The notes: generated by a model from the sequence alone, not told the origin. A stretch of DNA of 64,000 bases from Dryomyza anilis (GCA_951804985.1 OX638130.1:122835593-122899592), one strand, 5' to 3'. Positions 43,748 through 54,580 are shown, numbered from the stretch's first letter. Translations and numbers: made by a program.

Positions 43748-43965
43748 AAATTCCCGATTCAAAATATCCAATTTCCGATTCAAAATACCCGATTCAAAAT
43801 ATCCAATTCCCGATTCAAAATATCCAATTCCCAATTCAAAATATCCAATTTCCGATTCAAAATACCCGATTCAAAATATCCAATTCCCAATTCAAAATAT
43901 CCAATTCCCGATTCAAAATATCCAATTCCCGATTCAAAATATCCAATTTCGAATTCAAAATATAC
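43748..43965 (+). repeat. 21-bp minisatellite CCAATTCCCGATTCAAAATAT
   Basis: About ten units; two shortened 14-bp units (CAAAATACCCGATT) recur at a 77-bp spacing (43771 and 43848), showing a 4-unit higher-order duplication. The 21-bp unit is a multiple of 3, keeping frames open on both strands (PIPDSKY- and YFESGIG-like repeats), but composition and context argue against coding. Confidence 0.92.
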
Positions 43966-44271
43966 GAAATTTGTTAAAACTGACCTTAAAACAAGCATTT
44001 GAGATTATAGTGTTTTTAATTAAAGTCATTCGAATTGAAACTTTGAAATTGGCAATTCCCGACATTATTTACATTCTCGATTTCTATTCAATAAGTATCT
44101 TGAATTTCTTAACTTAACACTTTTCTATATATTTTATCTTGATTTCTCTATCTTGAATTCGATATTCGATATTAGTAAATCTAACATGAGTATTTCGAAT
44201 ATTCTTAAAATAAACAAAATCTTGACGAAAACATTTTCGATATAACTGTACCCAGAAAAAAATACCATATT

Positions 44272-44801
44272 ATTACGAAAATTCAGTCTACGGAAAACTG
44301 TCCTACAAGTTCGTATCGCTGGATTGTGTACAAAACAAAAAACACTAATATTTGGTTTTAACTAGTATTATTTCAACTAGTATTAATTAACTTTATTTAA
44401 TTAAATAACAACTTAAAGAATATCCACTTATATCAACTGCTGAATTTCTACAATTTAGCTTTACAATGTTCACTCACGAGACGCACTAGTTCATTATTAA
44501 ATAACAACTGAAGTGCCGTGCCTTAAATGCGGCTCCCTTATATACTGCATGCATCAGTTCGACACGTTTCGACAAGATTCGACTTGTTTCGAGAACCTTC
44601 TAATCGTTTCGTGAATGACGCATGCTATTGGCATCTCATTTGCACTCATTTGTTTTAATGCGCTGATCTTCCATCTCTTTCTCGAACACTGCCTCAGTGC
44701 GTCTCTTTCTAACACATTGCTTAGTGCGCTGAATTGTCTTGCGTCTCATTTATTATTGTTGATTGCTTGCACTATGGGGCAAATTACATCTTTTCGTAAC
44801 A
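44272..44801 (-). mobile_element. solo LTR, copy 1
   Basis: On the minus strand it begins TGTTACGAAAAGATG and ends GACTGAATTTTCGTAAT, so the ends are short inverted repeats (TGTTACGAAAA / TTTTCGTAA). ATATT on the plus strand flanks both ends (44267-44271 and 44802-44806), a 5-bp target duplication. It carries CAGTATATAAGGG (TATA box) and AATAAAG as U3/R signals. A related LTR sits at 49722-50200. There is no internal region, so it is a solo LTR left by recombination. Family (BEL/Pao or gypsy type) cannot be decided from the LTR alone. Confidence 0.8.
44538..44545 (-). promoter_or_regulatory. TATA box of solo LTR copy 1
   Basis: Minus-strand TATATAAG in CAGTATATAAGGGAGCCGC. The same TATA context and GCATGCA upstream are conserved in the other LTR (49934-49943), which supports function in the ancestral element. 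Confidence 0.6.
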
Positions 44802-44840
44802 ATATTATTAATAGTTTTTTAAATAATTATTTTAAACGTT

Positions 44841-45575
44841 ATGTGTGCCATTTGACCAGCCGTTGGAACTCACTTTCTTCGATTTCAATGCAATTTAGGC
44901 AACTGAAAAGGGTATCGAGCTATTCATTGACCTATTTTCTTCGAATCGATTTGCCGCAATTTAAACTTATGATAAAAATAACGTTGCGCACAATTTTTCT
45001 TTGTTAAAAACCTACGGTAAAGTTGGACACGTAATAAACATTGTAATAAAATAATTTTGAAATTCTTTTAAAGGGTCTATTCTATAGACTGGTTCATGAA
45101 TCATGATCTAACTGTTTGCATTAACAGAATACCATTTATAAGTGTTTTAATTGATTTTTGAGTGATCTTTCAAAACAGCTCAATTTCGAATATATATATT
45201 AAATGCAAATACATGGCCATCAAGTGCAATTTCCAACATTACCCCATGTCCCACTTTACCCTAGGTTTTTTGTTAAAGACATTGAAAAATATAGAAAATA
45301 AGAAATTTTATGCAAAAACCGAATTCAAAACCGAACAATAACTTAGAACCGGTATACCGAAACCGTTTCGTTATAAAAACTTAAAACAGAAACCGTTATT
45401 CGTTTAAATTCCAATCCTTGTTAAAAATGACTCTTTTTAAATTCCGTAAAAATTAGATATGTTGTTTGATTTAATATAAATGTTCGTACCGAATTTCGAG
45501 ATGGTATTTTGATGGCATCATATTTTAAAAATTAATTTTCTAAAATTTTATATTTTATTTTTTATTGAAATATTT
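44841..45575. mobile_element. decayed copy of the 28.3-kb TIR element
   Basis: 44841-44940 carries GTGCCATTTGACCAGCCGTT, TTCTTCGATTTCA and AAAGGGTATCGAGC, matching the left part of 28319-28958; 45424-45575 carries AGATGGTATTTTGATGGCAT and CATATTTTAAAAATTAATTT, matching its right-centre. Between them is unrelated sequence, including a 43-bp segment shared with 42892-42934. No right TIR seen. Confidence 0.65.
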
Positions 45576-45629
45576 TTTTTTTGATTATTGGATTTTTTTT
45601 TTGATTAAAATTATAATTTACACTTTTGA

Positions 45630-45818
45630 GAGCCGTTTTCACAATGTCCAGTTAAGTGTTTCAATTCCATATATTCTATTGGTAACTCTGAGTTAAAGTG
45701 GCAGTTTTGAGGGCCGTTTTCACAATGTCCAGTTAAGTGTTTCAATTCCATATATTCTATTGGTAACTCTGAGTTAAAGTGGCATTTAGTGTTTAACTGA
45801 AGATGGTGAAAACGGCCC
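45630..45818. mobile_element. 108-bp MITE with a partial upstream duplicate
   Basis: 45711-45818 starts GGGCCGTTTTCACAATGTCC and ends GATGGTGAAAACGGCCC. The first 80 bp are also present just upstream (45630-45708; 81-bp offset). Another copy is at 49549-49656. Three-base flanks (TAA/TTA type) fit the PIF/Harbinger group. Confidence 0.8.
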
Positions 45819-46659
45819 TTAATCTCAAAACTGGTGATTATTTTCTTTTTATTTGGGATTTATTTAAAAACATGAAATAAATGAAATATAAAAATCAAAG
45901 TCCAAAATATACATAAAATCACGAGAATTAAAATTTTATTTTTGTTTTAAGTCAAAAACTATTGGTGGAATTCGTGTTTTTCTATCCATCAATATCCATC
46001 ATTATAAAACACTTAAATTATCCATTTCATTATCCATCGAATTTTTTTACGATGATTCTGGATAGAACGCAAAACTGTTTATTATTTACTGCATAGTGTC
46101 GTCTTTTAAATATGTTGCCTCTTATTTGTTTCTGTATTAAGATTCGAATTTCTGATTTTGTGATTCTTCAAAATATTCTGTTGAAAACAAACACCGAAAA
46201 ATGATGTATTTGTTTTATAGTTCTGCTGTTTTTTTTATTAGTTTTAAATACATTTGCATTTATCTGACTTGATTTTACTACAGAATGTATTTATTTTCTG
46301 CATTTTTTTTGTTAATTATTTAAAATTTATGCAAACTTCCGACAGATGTATTGTGAAAGTGTGTAGGTATAAACGAAACCCAAACAAACCGAATATTCTG
46401 AACAAAACGCGTTGAACGTAAAATGAAAGACAAAGAATTCTCTGCGAGCGTATACTATTCATATTTGGTACACACTAAAATGTATCGGTTCTATAGCGTT
46501 GTCAGAACTGTTGACGATTATGGTTGCATATTTCGTAATGCTTTCATCTAAATAAAAGCATTCTGTATTTATTCAATAGAAGATTTTTATAAATTCTTGT
46601 AAAACAAATATATAACTATTTATAAAAATATACTTTTGAAAGAATATATAGTTTAGATT
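45819..46659. other. AT-rich non-coding DNA
   Basis: Contains a small cluster of TTATCCATC/ATATCCATC words near 45985-46050 and decayed ATACATTTGCA / ACTACAGAATG words that resemble the hairpin at 46660. No gene recognised. Confidence 0.45.
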
Positions 46660-46796
46660 ACATTTAAACAAATACATAATGCAGTAAAACTAAGTGCAAC
46701 TGTTGTATTTTTATACATTTTGAATGAATGAATTTAAATGTATAAAAATACTACATTTGCACTTAGTTTTACTGCATTATGTATTTGTTTAAATGT
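46660..46796. repeat. 137-bp near-perfect hairpin
   Basis: The left arm ACATTTAAACAAATACATAA + TGCAGTAAAACTAAGTGCAA (and on to TTTTTATACATTT) is the inverse complement of the right arm AAATGTATAAAAATACTACA through GTATTTGTTTAAATGT, with two or so mismatches in about 61 bp and a loop of about 15 bp. Such structure arises from MITE remnants and can also give hairpin RNAs. Confidence 0.9.
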
Positions 46797-48774
46797 ACAC
46801 ATGTTTTTGTTAATATTGGAAGTTTTCTAGAAGAAAATAAATATATAATGTAGTAAAAGCATCTAAATAAAAATGCAGTTATTCTCAATACAAGTGTCGT
46901 AAATGCAGTCAATTTATGTATTTGTTTTCCATACAAAAAACAAAAAACAAAACCACCGATGTAGTTAAACTAAACACATGTGATTTTGGATGAAATCAAA
47001 TACATATGTTTTTATTTGAAATACGTTTTACTTTCATTCGAATACAGCATTTTTGTGGGTGTAGCATTTAAAGGTATGATTTATAGTTGTTTTTATAAAC
47101 AAAAATACAAAATAACCTTAAGCTTAAATAGCCTCATTATGAAATCCAACCATAACGCTCAGTTTAATGCGCCACTGCAATAATATTAAATTTCATCAAA
47201 AATACTTGAAATAAATTGAACAAAATCCGTAAACTAATTTCTTCATATGTTGCCTCCGTTGTCGCTGCCATAGCAACATTTATTGAATATGCTCTAAGCC
47301 CCTCGGGTTATTACAATACGTCGACGTCCAACGGGATCAGGCTAAAACTTTTTCGCAATAATGTTAACGAGCGCAATGTAGCGAACATGAGTGTTTTTCT
47401 TGTGCGCGTTCACATTGTTGTTTTTGTTTTTGTTGTACCTCATGTTGTACACGAGTCCATTCGGCCATACAATCTAACATCAGGCTGTCTCTCCGTCTGT
47501 CCGCATGTTTTGATATCCGTCTGTCTGTCTGTTGGTTCAGGACATTCATACCGCTGGCGGCCTGAGCTAGTCAGCCAAATCAACCGAGCGACGAAATGAA
47601 AACAACTCAGGCGAAAAAACAATCATATTTTTGTTGGAGGCATTTCTCCAGTAGTCAGGAGACATGCGAAGCAGTTGTGGAAAAGGGAAGAAAGTATTCG
47701 AGAAATCGAGAAATAAAAAAAAAAATTCTGAAACCAAACATCTGGCTGGCTAGTTGACGTAGGCGACCCATCGAATGACCTCTTTCTACGAATAACCCCA
47801 ATATTTGCAAAAAACAAAGACCGCAAAAACTATATATTTCATTTTCCCACAATACTGGTCAACGAGCGAACATGTCGAACGGAAACGGAAGAAAGCTGCA
47901 ATACTAGAAAAATAGAAAAGATGTTATAAAAAATCGTCCGCAACAAAAACATAAATGCTACCTCCAACCCACTACATCACGATGTGAATTTCGTCATTCT
48001 TATGCAACCACATTAGACCCACATTAGAGCCAACTACTTGCGACGCACTCTCGAGGAATCCTTGAAATCGCATACAGCGGAAAATAAGAAAGAATCGCTC
48101 AAAGTAAACGACCGCGAGGCAATAATAATGGCAAATAAATGGCAACACTGTTCAGAAATATGCATGGACTACAATAACATGTGATATGACTTGAGAAATG
48201 GGTTCAAATTAAATTTGTAAACTCAGTCATGCTGAAAAAATGATATGCTTTGGCTATATGGTTTTGGGCCTCTGCTATTTTAGGATAATCACAGCGAACG
48301 AAACCTTTTCAAGTTGCCCAGGAATTCGGCATCAAGTATGGTGCGCGGAAGTTGTACCGCCGAAGAATGCATATTTGATGTATGTACTTGAACGGGGCTC
48401 GGGTAGTATGTAAAATTTATAAAATAAATGTGTCTGGCATTGAAAAACAATAAATTACATTATTTTTTTGTTATGGCATTTTACAATTTTCATGTGACAT
48501 GAAAAATATTTTTCTAAAATTGTTTATTTGAGTGATAATACTAAGCTCATATTGAAATTGTGCAATATTATTGCAATACCTATTTTTAAGCAATTGTTGT
48601 AGAGTTAAAATTAACTTAAAACTTTCGGTTTGTTCAACATATGAGAAATTAAAATTTTTTTAAAACAAAAAATAATCATTTAAACAGTTAGAATTTTCAG
48701 TTTTAGTTGGAATTCCGCTTTATTTTCTATTGAAATATGGGACACAATCGGTTTTGACTTGAAACCGACACTAA
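46797..48774. other. non-coding DNA with a GC-richer island at 47240-48420
   Basis: The island includes GTCGACGTCCAACGGGATC, GTCTGTCTGTCTGTTGG (47519-47535) and CGGAAGTTGTACCGCCG near 48346. Overlapping frames on both strands (47216-47622) are not gene-like. A small hairpin TGGTCAACGAGCG lies near 47857. I cannot assign a function. Confidence 0.35.
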
Positions 48775-48985
48775 GGGTGTGTGCGAATTCGACTAAATTT
48801 AACGACTTTTCATTCAATCTAAATTCGGTAATTATTAAAGTCCATAATCAATCGATTATTATATGTCTGTTTGCCAATTTAGTTCAATTTAGTCTGCACG
48901 AAAATTTGCTAAATTGAAAAATCGAACACTGCATTACCGACAAAATTTTGTTTAGTCAGCAATTTAGACGAATTCGCACACACCC
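48775..48985. mobile_element. 211-bp MITE, TAA-flanked (first of a pair)
   Basis: GGGTGTGTGCGAATTCG at the left and CGAATTCGCACACACCC at the right are perfect 17-bp inverted repeats, flanked by TAA (48772-48774 and 48986-48988). 3-bp TAA/TTA duplications are typical of the PIF/Harbinger superfamily. No coding. Confidence 0.85.
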
Positions 48986-48988
48986 TAA

Positions 48989-49164
48989 AGATGTGTGCAA
49001 GTTTGTCTAAATTCGAAATTTCACTAAATTGTGTCGGTCATGCAGTGTTTCCTATTCAATTTATTGATTACAGATTTTAGATAATTCCGATTATCGTATA
49101 GTAATAGAATGTAAACCCCATAATTTAGTTTGGTCTTCAAATTTGGACAAACTCGCACACAGCC
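48989..49164. mobile_element. 176-bp MITE, TAA-flanked (second of a pair)
   Basis: AGATGTGTGCAAGTTTGTC at the left and GGACAAACTCGCACACAGCC at the right pair with few mismatches. It shares the TAA at 48986-48988 with the preceding element and has TAA at 49165-49167. Related to but diverged from the first, it inserted immediately beside it or arose by tandem insertion. Confidence 0.75.
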
Positions 49165-49167
49165 TAA

Positions 49168-49548
49168 ATACATTTCAACGTACAGTTACGGTACGATAAT
49201 AACCCATTAAAGACCGACGACTAAATCATTCGTCCGATTTTGATAAAACGTCAGACATTATAATATTTTTATCTGATAAAACTGCCATTTTTTTTTACTT
49301 CTATAGTAGTTTTCATTAATGGGTTTTCAAGTTTCCCACATGAATATATTTTATATGATTTGGAATTCTCAAACAATAAAGAGAAAATACCCATGCAATA
49401 TTGAATTGAAATACCAAAAATACCACTAGACAATTTAGATTTTCAACTTTTCAACTTTTTCCATTTTATTGACCTGATAAAAGCCACATTTTATTTGGTT
49501 CTTATAAAAAATTTTTAATCGGGTAATGAGTAATTAGTAAAACACTAA
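49168..49548. other. AT-rich non-coding DNA
   Basis: No features recognised apart from GATAAAACGTCAG near 49242. Confidence 0.45.
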
Positions 49549-49656
49549 GGGCCGTTTTCACAATATCCAGCTTAGTGTTTCAATTCCATATATTCTATGG
49601 GTAACTCTAAGTTAAAGTGGCAGTTAGTGCTTAACCGAAGATGGTGAAAACGGCCA
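49549..49656. mobile_element. 108-bp MITE, TAA-flanked
   Basis: GGGCCGTTTTCACAATATCC at the left and GATGGTGAAAACGGCCA at the right; TAA at 49546-49548 and 49657-49659. Nearly the same sequence as 45711-45818 throughout (shared CATATATTCTAT, AGTTAAAGTGGCA). Confidence 0.85.
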
Positions 49657-49721
49657 TAAATATGTTTTTATTAAATGAGAAGTGAAATACATTTGAGCAT
49701 AATCATAATCGGGTCATCATA

Positions 49722-50200
49722 TGTCGTGATGATAATATACTAAGCAATGTGTTAGAAATAGACGGAAGATCATTTAGCGCAATGAGACAATGTGCAAGAA
49801 AGAGATGGAAGATCGGCACAATAAAACACATGAGTGCGAATGAGATGCAAATAGCATGTAGCATACACGAAAATAGGAGAAGGTTTTCGAAGCATGTCGA
49901 ACCATGTCAAAACTTGTCGAATTGATGCATGCAGTATATAAGGGCGACGCATCTGAGGCACAGCACTTCAGTAGTAATTGGAAAGTAGTCGAGTACATCT
50001 CGTGTGTGATCAATGTCGAGTTAAATTGTGTATATGCAGCAGTTGTTAGAATTTGTTATTAGTAAAGTTGTTAGTTAATGTGAATTAATAAAGTTAATTG
50101 ATATAATTTAAACCAAACATAAGAGTGTTTTTATTTTGTACACAATCCAGAGATACGAACTCCTAGAAAATTTTTCCGTAGACTGAATTTTAATTAAACA
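49722..50200 (+). mobile_element. LTR of the same retrotransposon family, copy 2
   Basis: Aligns to the minus-strand LTR at 44272-44801: AAGCAATGTGTTAGAAA, GAGATGGAAGATC, GAATGAGATGCAAATAGCATG, GCATGCAGTATATAAGGGCG (TATA at 49934-49943), GCACTTCAG, AATAAAGTTAATTGATA (poly(A) signal at 50087-50092), and TTTTGTACACAATCCAGAGA to GTAGACTGAATTTT. The first 30 bp and last 10 bp differ, so boundaries are approximate and no target duplication was found. Opposite orientation to copy 1, so they are not a pair flanking one element. Confidence 0.75.
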
Positions 50201-50429
50201 AGGTAATGAAAAACCGGGACCTAATCATGGACTTTAAAAATCACACGATGCGACAAACCAAATGTAGCGCATTTGGATCTAGTAAGAGCTCGATTAACTA
50301 AAAAATGCATAATCACGTTCCCAGTAGGGATGACTGAAATAGTACTGCAAAAACCCAGTCATTTTTTATCGAGTTATATCAAATATTTTAATGGAAAGCG
50401 TAAGTTTTGCTATTAAAACGACGATGGAT

Positions 50430-51420
50430 ACAAATTAAACACCCCAGTCTGTCATGTCTCGAGAACCTTCGATGCCTCGAAGAGCTCTCGAAAAACTTCG
50501 ATAAAAAAAGCTCAAACTCGTTGCTTTATCGATTCTAATTTTTAAATTTCTCGTATATTCAATACATTCTTTAACAATACCCAGTATCGATATCGTTACG
50601 AGATCAATGCGAGTAGATGGAGAAATCACACGATATCGAATCCGTTCTCGTAACGATATCGATATAGTAAAATTGCACCTAGATGGTAGGTAGATATCGA
50701 AACGTTCTGTCGAAGTTTTCTCGATACCAGAAATTTTTCGAAATCGAAACGATATCGAAGAAAAAAATGATCAAAGTTCGACATTGCTGCGAAAAATATT
50801 ACGATATCGATTTGATAAATGTTTAAATATCAAATCTTGTCAAAGAATTTGAATGTACGAACATTTTTTAACATAAGATTCGAGAATGCAACGAGATCGA
50901 ACTTTTTGTATCGAAGTTACTCAAGAAAGTTTCGAGGCATCAAAGGTCTCCGAGAAATGTCAGGCTGCGTAATTTTCGAATCAATTTCGAACTTTCTTAA
51001 TTTTTTTGTTTAATTTCGTTCCGATTTCCAATAATTTTTTCGTACCGAAAAAACTTTGAGAGAAAATGTTTATATATACCTATCTAGTCAACCATGTCTC
51101 GAAGCTCTTCGATGATCGAAGTTTTCTCCAACTAACTGCGATATAAACGTTCGATATCGTTACTTTATTACCACTAATTTTTTAAATTTTTCGTACAATA
51201 AAAAATATTTAATATTTAAATATTTAACACTTCGATATCGCAAAGTTTTTCGAATTAATCTCGATATTCGATGCGATATCGATCCAGAATCGTTTTTTCT
51301 CATTTCGAATAAACTACATTATCTCGTTACGATATCTGCGTTCATCTTATTACGAATTGTATAGATACGAAATCGTAATCGAGATCTAATGAATTCTTTA
51401 AGAAAAATGCATTCTTTTTA
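50430..51420. repeat. CGATATCG/TCTCGA-rich repeat with direct and inverted copies
   Basis: A segment with GTCATGTCTCGAGAACCTTC, GATGCCTCGAAGAGC and AACTTCGATAAAAAAAGC (about 50449-50545) is present inverted at about 50860-50973 and again direct at about 51095-51200 (CCATGTCTCGAAGCTCTTCG). Between are many CGATATCG and GATATCGA words. Diverged copies; no TIR end or coding sequence defined. Confidence 0.65.
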
Positions 51421-51982
51421 TAAACTACAATAAGAGTGAAGGGGATATCTTCAGTTTTGTCATTCGTTTTTAACACCCACGAGAAGATTTGTGCGTCATT
51501 GATCCAGAGTTGATATAGCGATGTCCGTCAGTATATAGAAATCACGATTATAGAAAAACTAGCAGAGCAAAGTCAATAATGCTTTGAAGTTCGATAACTT
51601 ATTCAACTACATTGTCTGGTATTGAAAATAAGTAGGATAGATTTTTTGTCACCGGTGCCTGACCATTTATGTTCAAATACCTCACATAACACATATATCA
51701 TACATTTTATACCGGACGAAGTAAGAATTTTACTTAAACCCTTTTCTTTCCGCGAACCTATTTGTGGTGTCCGAAATAAATTCTTACATACAAAGAAAAA
51801 TCCTCCTTTAGCATGAGGTTACATTTCTTGTAACCTCATGGCATTAAAATGAACGTAGCATTTTTTATTCTAATGGAAATGTTAGTCCGCGCAACTTTTT
51901 GCTCGTAGTCCAATTTTGTTCTATAGCTATTAAATATAAAATTAATAAAAATATATGTGACCATATGTCTCAATGGAAATAG
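51421..51982. other. non-coding DNA with a small palindrome
   Basis: CATGAGGTTACATTTCTTGTAACCTCATG (51812-51840 region) is a perfect inverted repeat with an 11-nt centre and shares GTAACCTCATG with the following 32-bp array. Otherwise nothing. Confidence 0.4.
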
Positions 51983-52170
51983 TTTTGCTCACCGACTAGG
52001 AGGTTGCGATAACCTCATGCTCACCAATTCGGAGATTGTCACAACCTCATGATCACCAAATTGGAGATTATTACAACCTCATGTTCACCGATTAGGAAGT
52101 TGTAACAACCTCATGATCACCGACTTGGATGTTGCCATAACCTCATGCTCACCGTCTAAGAGGTTGCCAC
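51983..52170 (+). repeat. 32-bp tandem repeat AACCTCATG..TCACC..
   Basis: Five exact-length 32-bp units begin at 52011, 52043, 52075, 52107 and 52139, each AACCTCATGNTCACC followed by a variable centre and GTTGNNAC; a partial unit precedes at 51983. Within each unit GGTTG and CAACC are complementary, so units can pair as stems. Length is strictly kept while the centre varies. A degenerate tail with AACTGA/GGTTGTTGCAAC words continues to about 52265. Confidence 0.9.
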
Positions 52171-53429
52171 AACTGAATTAAGTGGTTGTTGCAACTACTT
52201 TATCAGTTGTTTTCGCAACCGAATGATTCGGTATTGCAATTAGATGGTTGCCGCAACAAATCAGTTTTCTGTGTGCAAGATAATAATTTTGCTTTTATGT
52301 TCAGAATTTGTAAACCCTGATTTGTCCTTAAGAAAAACCATAAAGTAGCTAAATAAACATTCCTCTTAAAATACCTAATATGTTTTAGTTAAACAAGCCA
52401 AATGCATAATGTTTACGCACAAATTATAAGCCGAGGACACCCTGAGCTAACAAGTGCCACCTGTGTGCCCAGCAAAATAAATACCACACATTAGAACATT
52501 AGATATCAACAAAGTCAGCTGAAATTTTGCAAAACATTTCTGGTAGTTGCTGAGTTCTAGGATACTTTTGCTACCTTTTGAAACAATTTCTACCATGTTT
52601 GTCGTCGTGACTTCACATGTTGTTTACCTAGACTTGGAATAACAGCGACTCTTCTTTCGCTTGCACCACCCCCCCACCCACTATCCTTATTACAATTGTG
52701 TGTGTAATTTTAAAGATGTGCGTACAACGGAAAGTATCCTGCAATGACCTCAACCTGTTGCCATGGGTGGCAGTCGAAGGCTATAGCCTCACTAGATATC
52801 CGACTAATTACACTCGTGCAACGTTGCTTTTACAAAACGTAAATGTAGCAAAATCCTTGTACAAAACGACGACAATGTCGCAAAAAAAAAAAACTTGAAT
52901 AAAATGTCCTTTCGTGTCCATGAATATTCATGAACCGAAAACAAACGAAACGCGAAACGATAGCAGCAGTGGCAGCAGTGGGCGCACTGGGTGGTTGTTA
53001 GTGTTGCCAGATGCTAATTTATATATTTTTTTTGAATAGTAATACTCGACCGTCTCAGTGCCACCACCCCTTGGTTGGAGTTGTGCAATTAATTTCGCTT
53101 TTGTATTTGAAAATGTTGTTTGTCTTTGGCGTAACGCGTGAAAATAATTGTAATGAAAAAGGCGTAAAATTAAGTTTTGTTGTTAGTGCTTTTGGGATTT
53201 ATAGATCGAGTGAGGCTGCACCAAGCTAATGTCCCGGCGAACGTGATATGCGCATCGTAAAATTAAACAGATTTTTGTCATTGAGTGTTATCACCATTTT
53301 GTAGTCTATTTGAAATGCAAATAACCTCTTTACACGCTGATGTCCTTGTAACGTATTCGTTAACCTTTTGGGCCAGTGAGCAGACTAAGTCAAGTTTAAT
53401 TTGCTGCATCGAAAATTTTACAATCATTT
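52171..53429. other. unique non-coding DNA, GC-richer at 52590-53230
   Basis: Contains CACCACCCCCCCACCCAC near 52664, AGCAGCAGTGGCAGCAGTGG near 52962 and GTCTCAGTGCCACCACCCC near 53053. Short frames at 52698-52898 and 53011-53229 lack support. Plausible regulatory island. Confidence 0.35.
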
Positions 53430-54580
53430 GAAGTTGAAGATGTGAATTCACAGATCCATCCCAGTCGATTCATCTGATTTTTATACCATAGCTTTAGATT
53501 TTTAATGCGATGTTTCATCCTTCTACGATGCTCCGTTTAGAAATTACAGCTATTTGAAGTTACGATAAAAAGTGCAATATTTGACCCTTCTCGACGCTCC
53601 GTCTGGACTCTACAGCCATTTGAAGTTAAATATGTGATATGTCTACTCCTCGATCCTTCTGATTTTTATACAAAATAATCAGAATTTATGTGAGATAAAA
53701 AGTGCGTAGATTGACCCTTCTACGATGCTCCGTTTTGTTTCTACCGTCATTTGAAATACGGATAAAAGTGCAAAGTTTGACACCTCTACTGATATCTCTA
53801 CTTCTACTAAGTCGATCCTTATGATTTTCATACCAAATAATCAGATTTCATATGAGATAAAAAGTGCGATTAGGAAAAAAAAGTGAAATTAGGATAAAAG
53901 TGCAAGGTTTGACACCTCTACTGATATCTCTACTTCTACTAAGTCGATCCTTATCCCTCTACGACGCTCCTTTAAGATTCTACAGCCATTAAGATAAAAG
54001 TGCAAAGTTTGACACCTCTACTTATATCTCTACTTCTACTAAGTCGATCGTAATGATTTTTATACCAAATAATCAAATTTCATATTAGATCAAAAGTGCG
54101 AAGTTTGACCCTTCTACGATGCTCCGTTTTGTTTCTACCGTCATTTGAAATTAGGATAAAAGTGCAAAGTTTGACACCTCTACTGATATCTCTACTTCTA
54201 CTAAGTCGATCCTTATGATTTTTATACCAAATAATCAGATTTCATATGGGATATAAAGTGCGAAGTTTGACCCTTCTACGATAATCCGTTTTGATTCTAC
54301 CGTCATTTGAAATTAGGATAAATGTGCAAAGTTTGACACCTCTACTTATATCTCTACATCTACTAAGTCGATCGTAATGATTTTTATACCAAATAATCAG
54401 ATATGGAATAATCAGTGCAAAGTTTGAACCCTCTACGACGCTCCGTTTCTACAGCCATTTGAAGTTGAAGATGTGATTTCCCGAATTTTCCCCAGTCGAT
54501 TCTTCTGATTTTTATACTAAAGCCTTAGATTGTATATGCGATGAATAGTGCAGAGTTTGCTCACTCCACAATGTTCCTTT
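53430..54580 (+). repeat. ~160-bp tandem repeat (satellite-like), about seven units
   Basis: Each unit has TTCTACGATGCTCCGTTTTG, TCTACCGTCATTTGAA, GATAAAAGTGCAAAGTTTGAC, ACCTCTACTGATATCTCTAC, TTCTACTAAGTCGATCC and TTATGATTTTTATACCAAAT. Anchors TACGAYGCTCC (or its variant) at 53524, 53590, 53721, 53960, 54115, 54277 and 54434 give spacings of about 66 to 239 with 155-162 most common; the short and long values reflect truncated or merged units. Confidence 0.85.

Noticed and set aside
44615..45007. 130-codon frame
   Set aside because: It crosses from the solo LTR into a decayed TIR element fragment, so it is a composite of transposon DNA.
44272..50200. Full LTR retrotransposon bounded by the two LTRs
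   Set aside because: The LTRs are in opposite orientation, diverged from each other, and the DNA between them has no gag or pol frame.
51983..52170. Regular 32-bp repeat considered as CRISPR
   Set aside because: Repeats are short, variable and without distinct spacers, and the window is eukaryotic.
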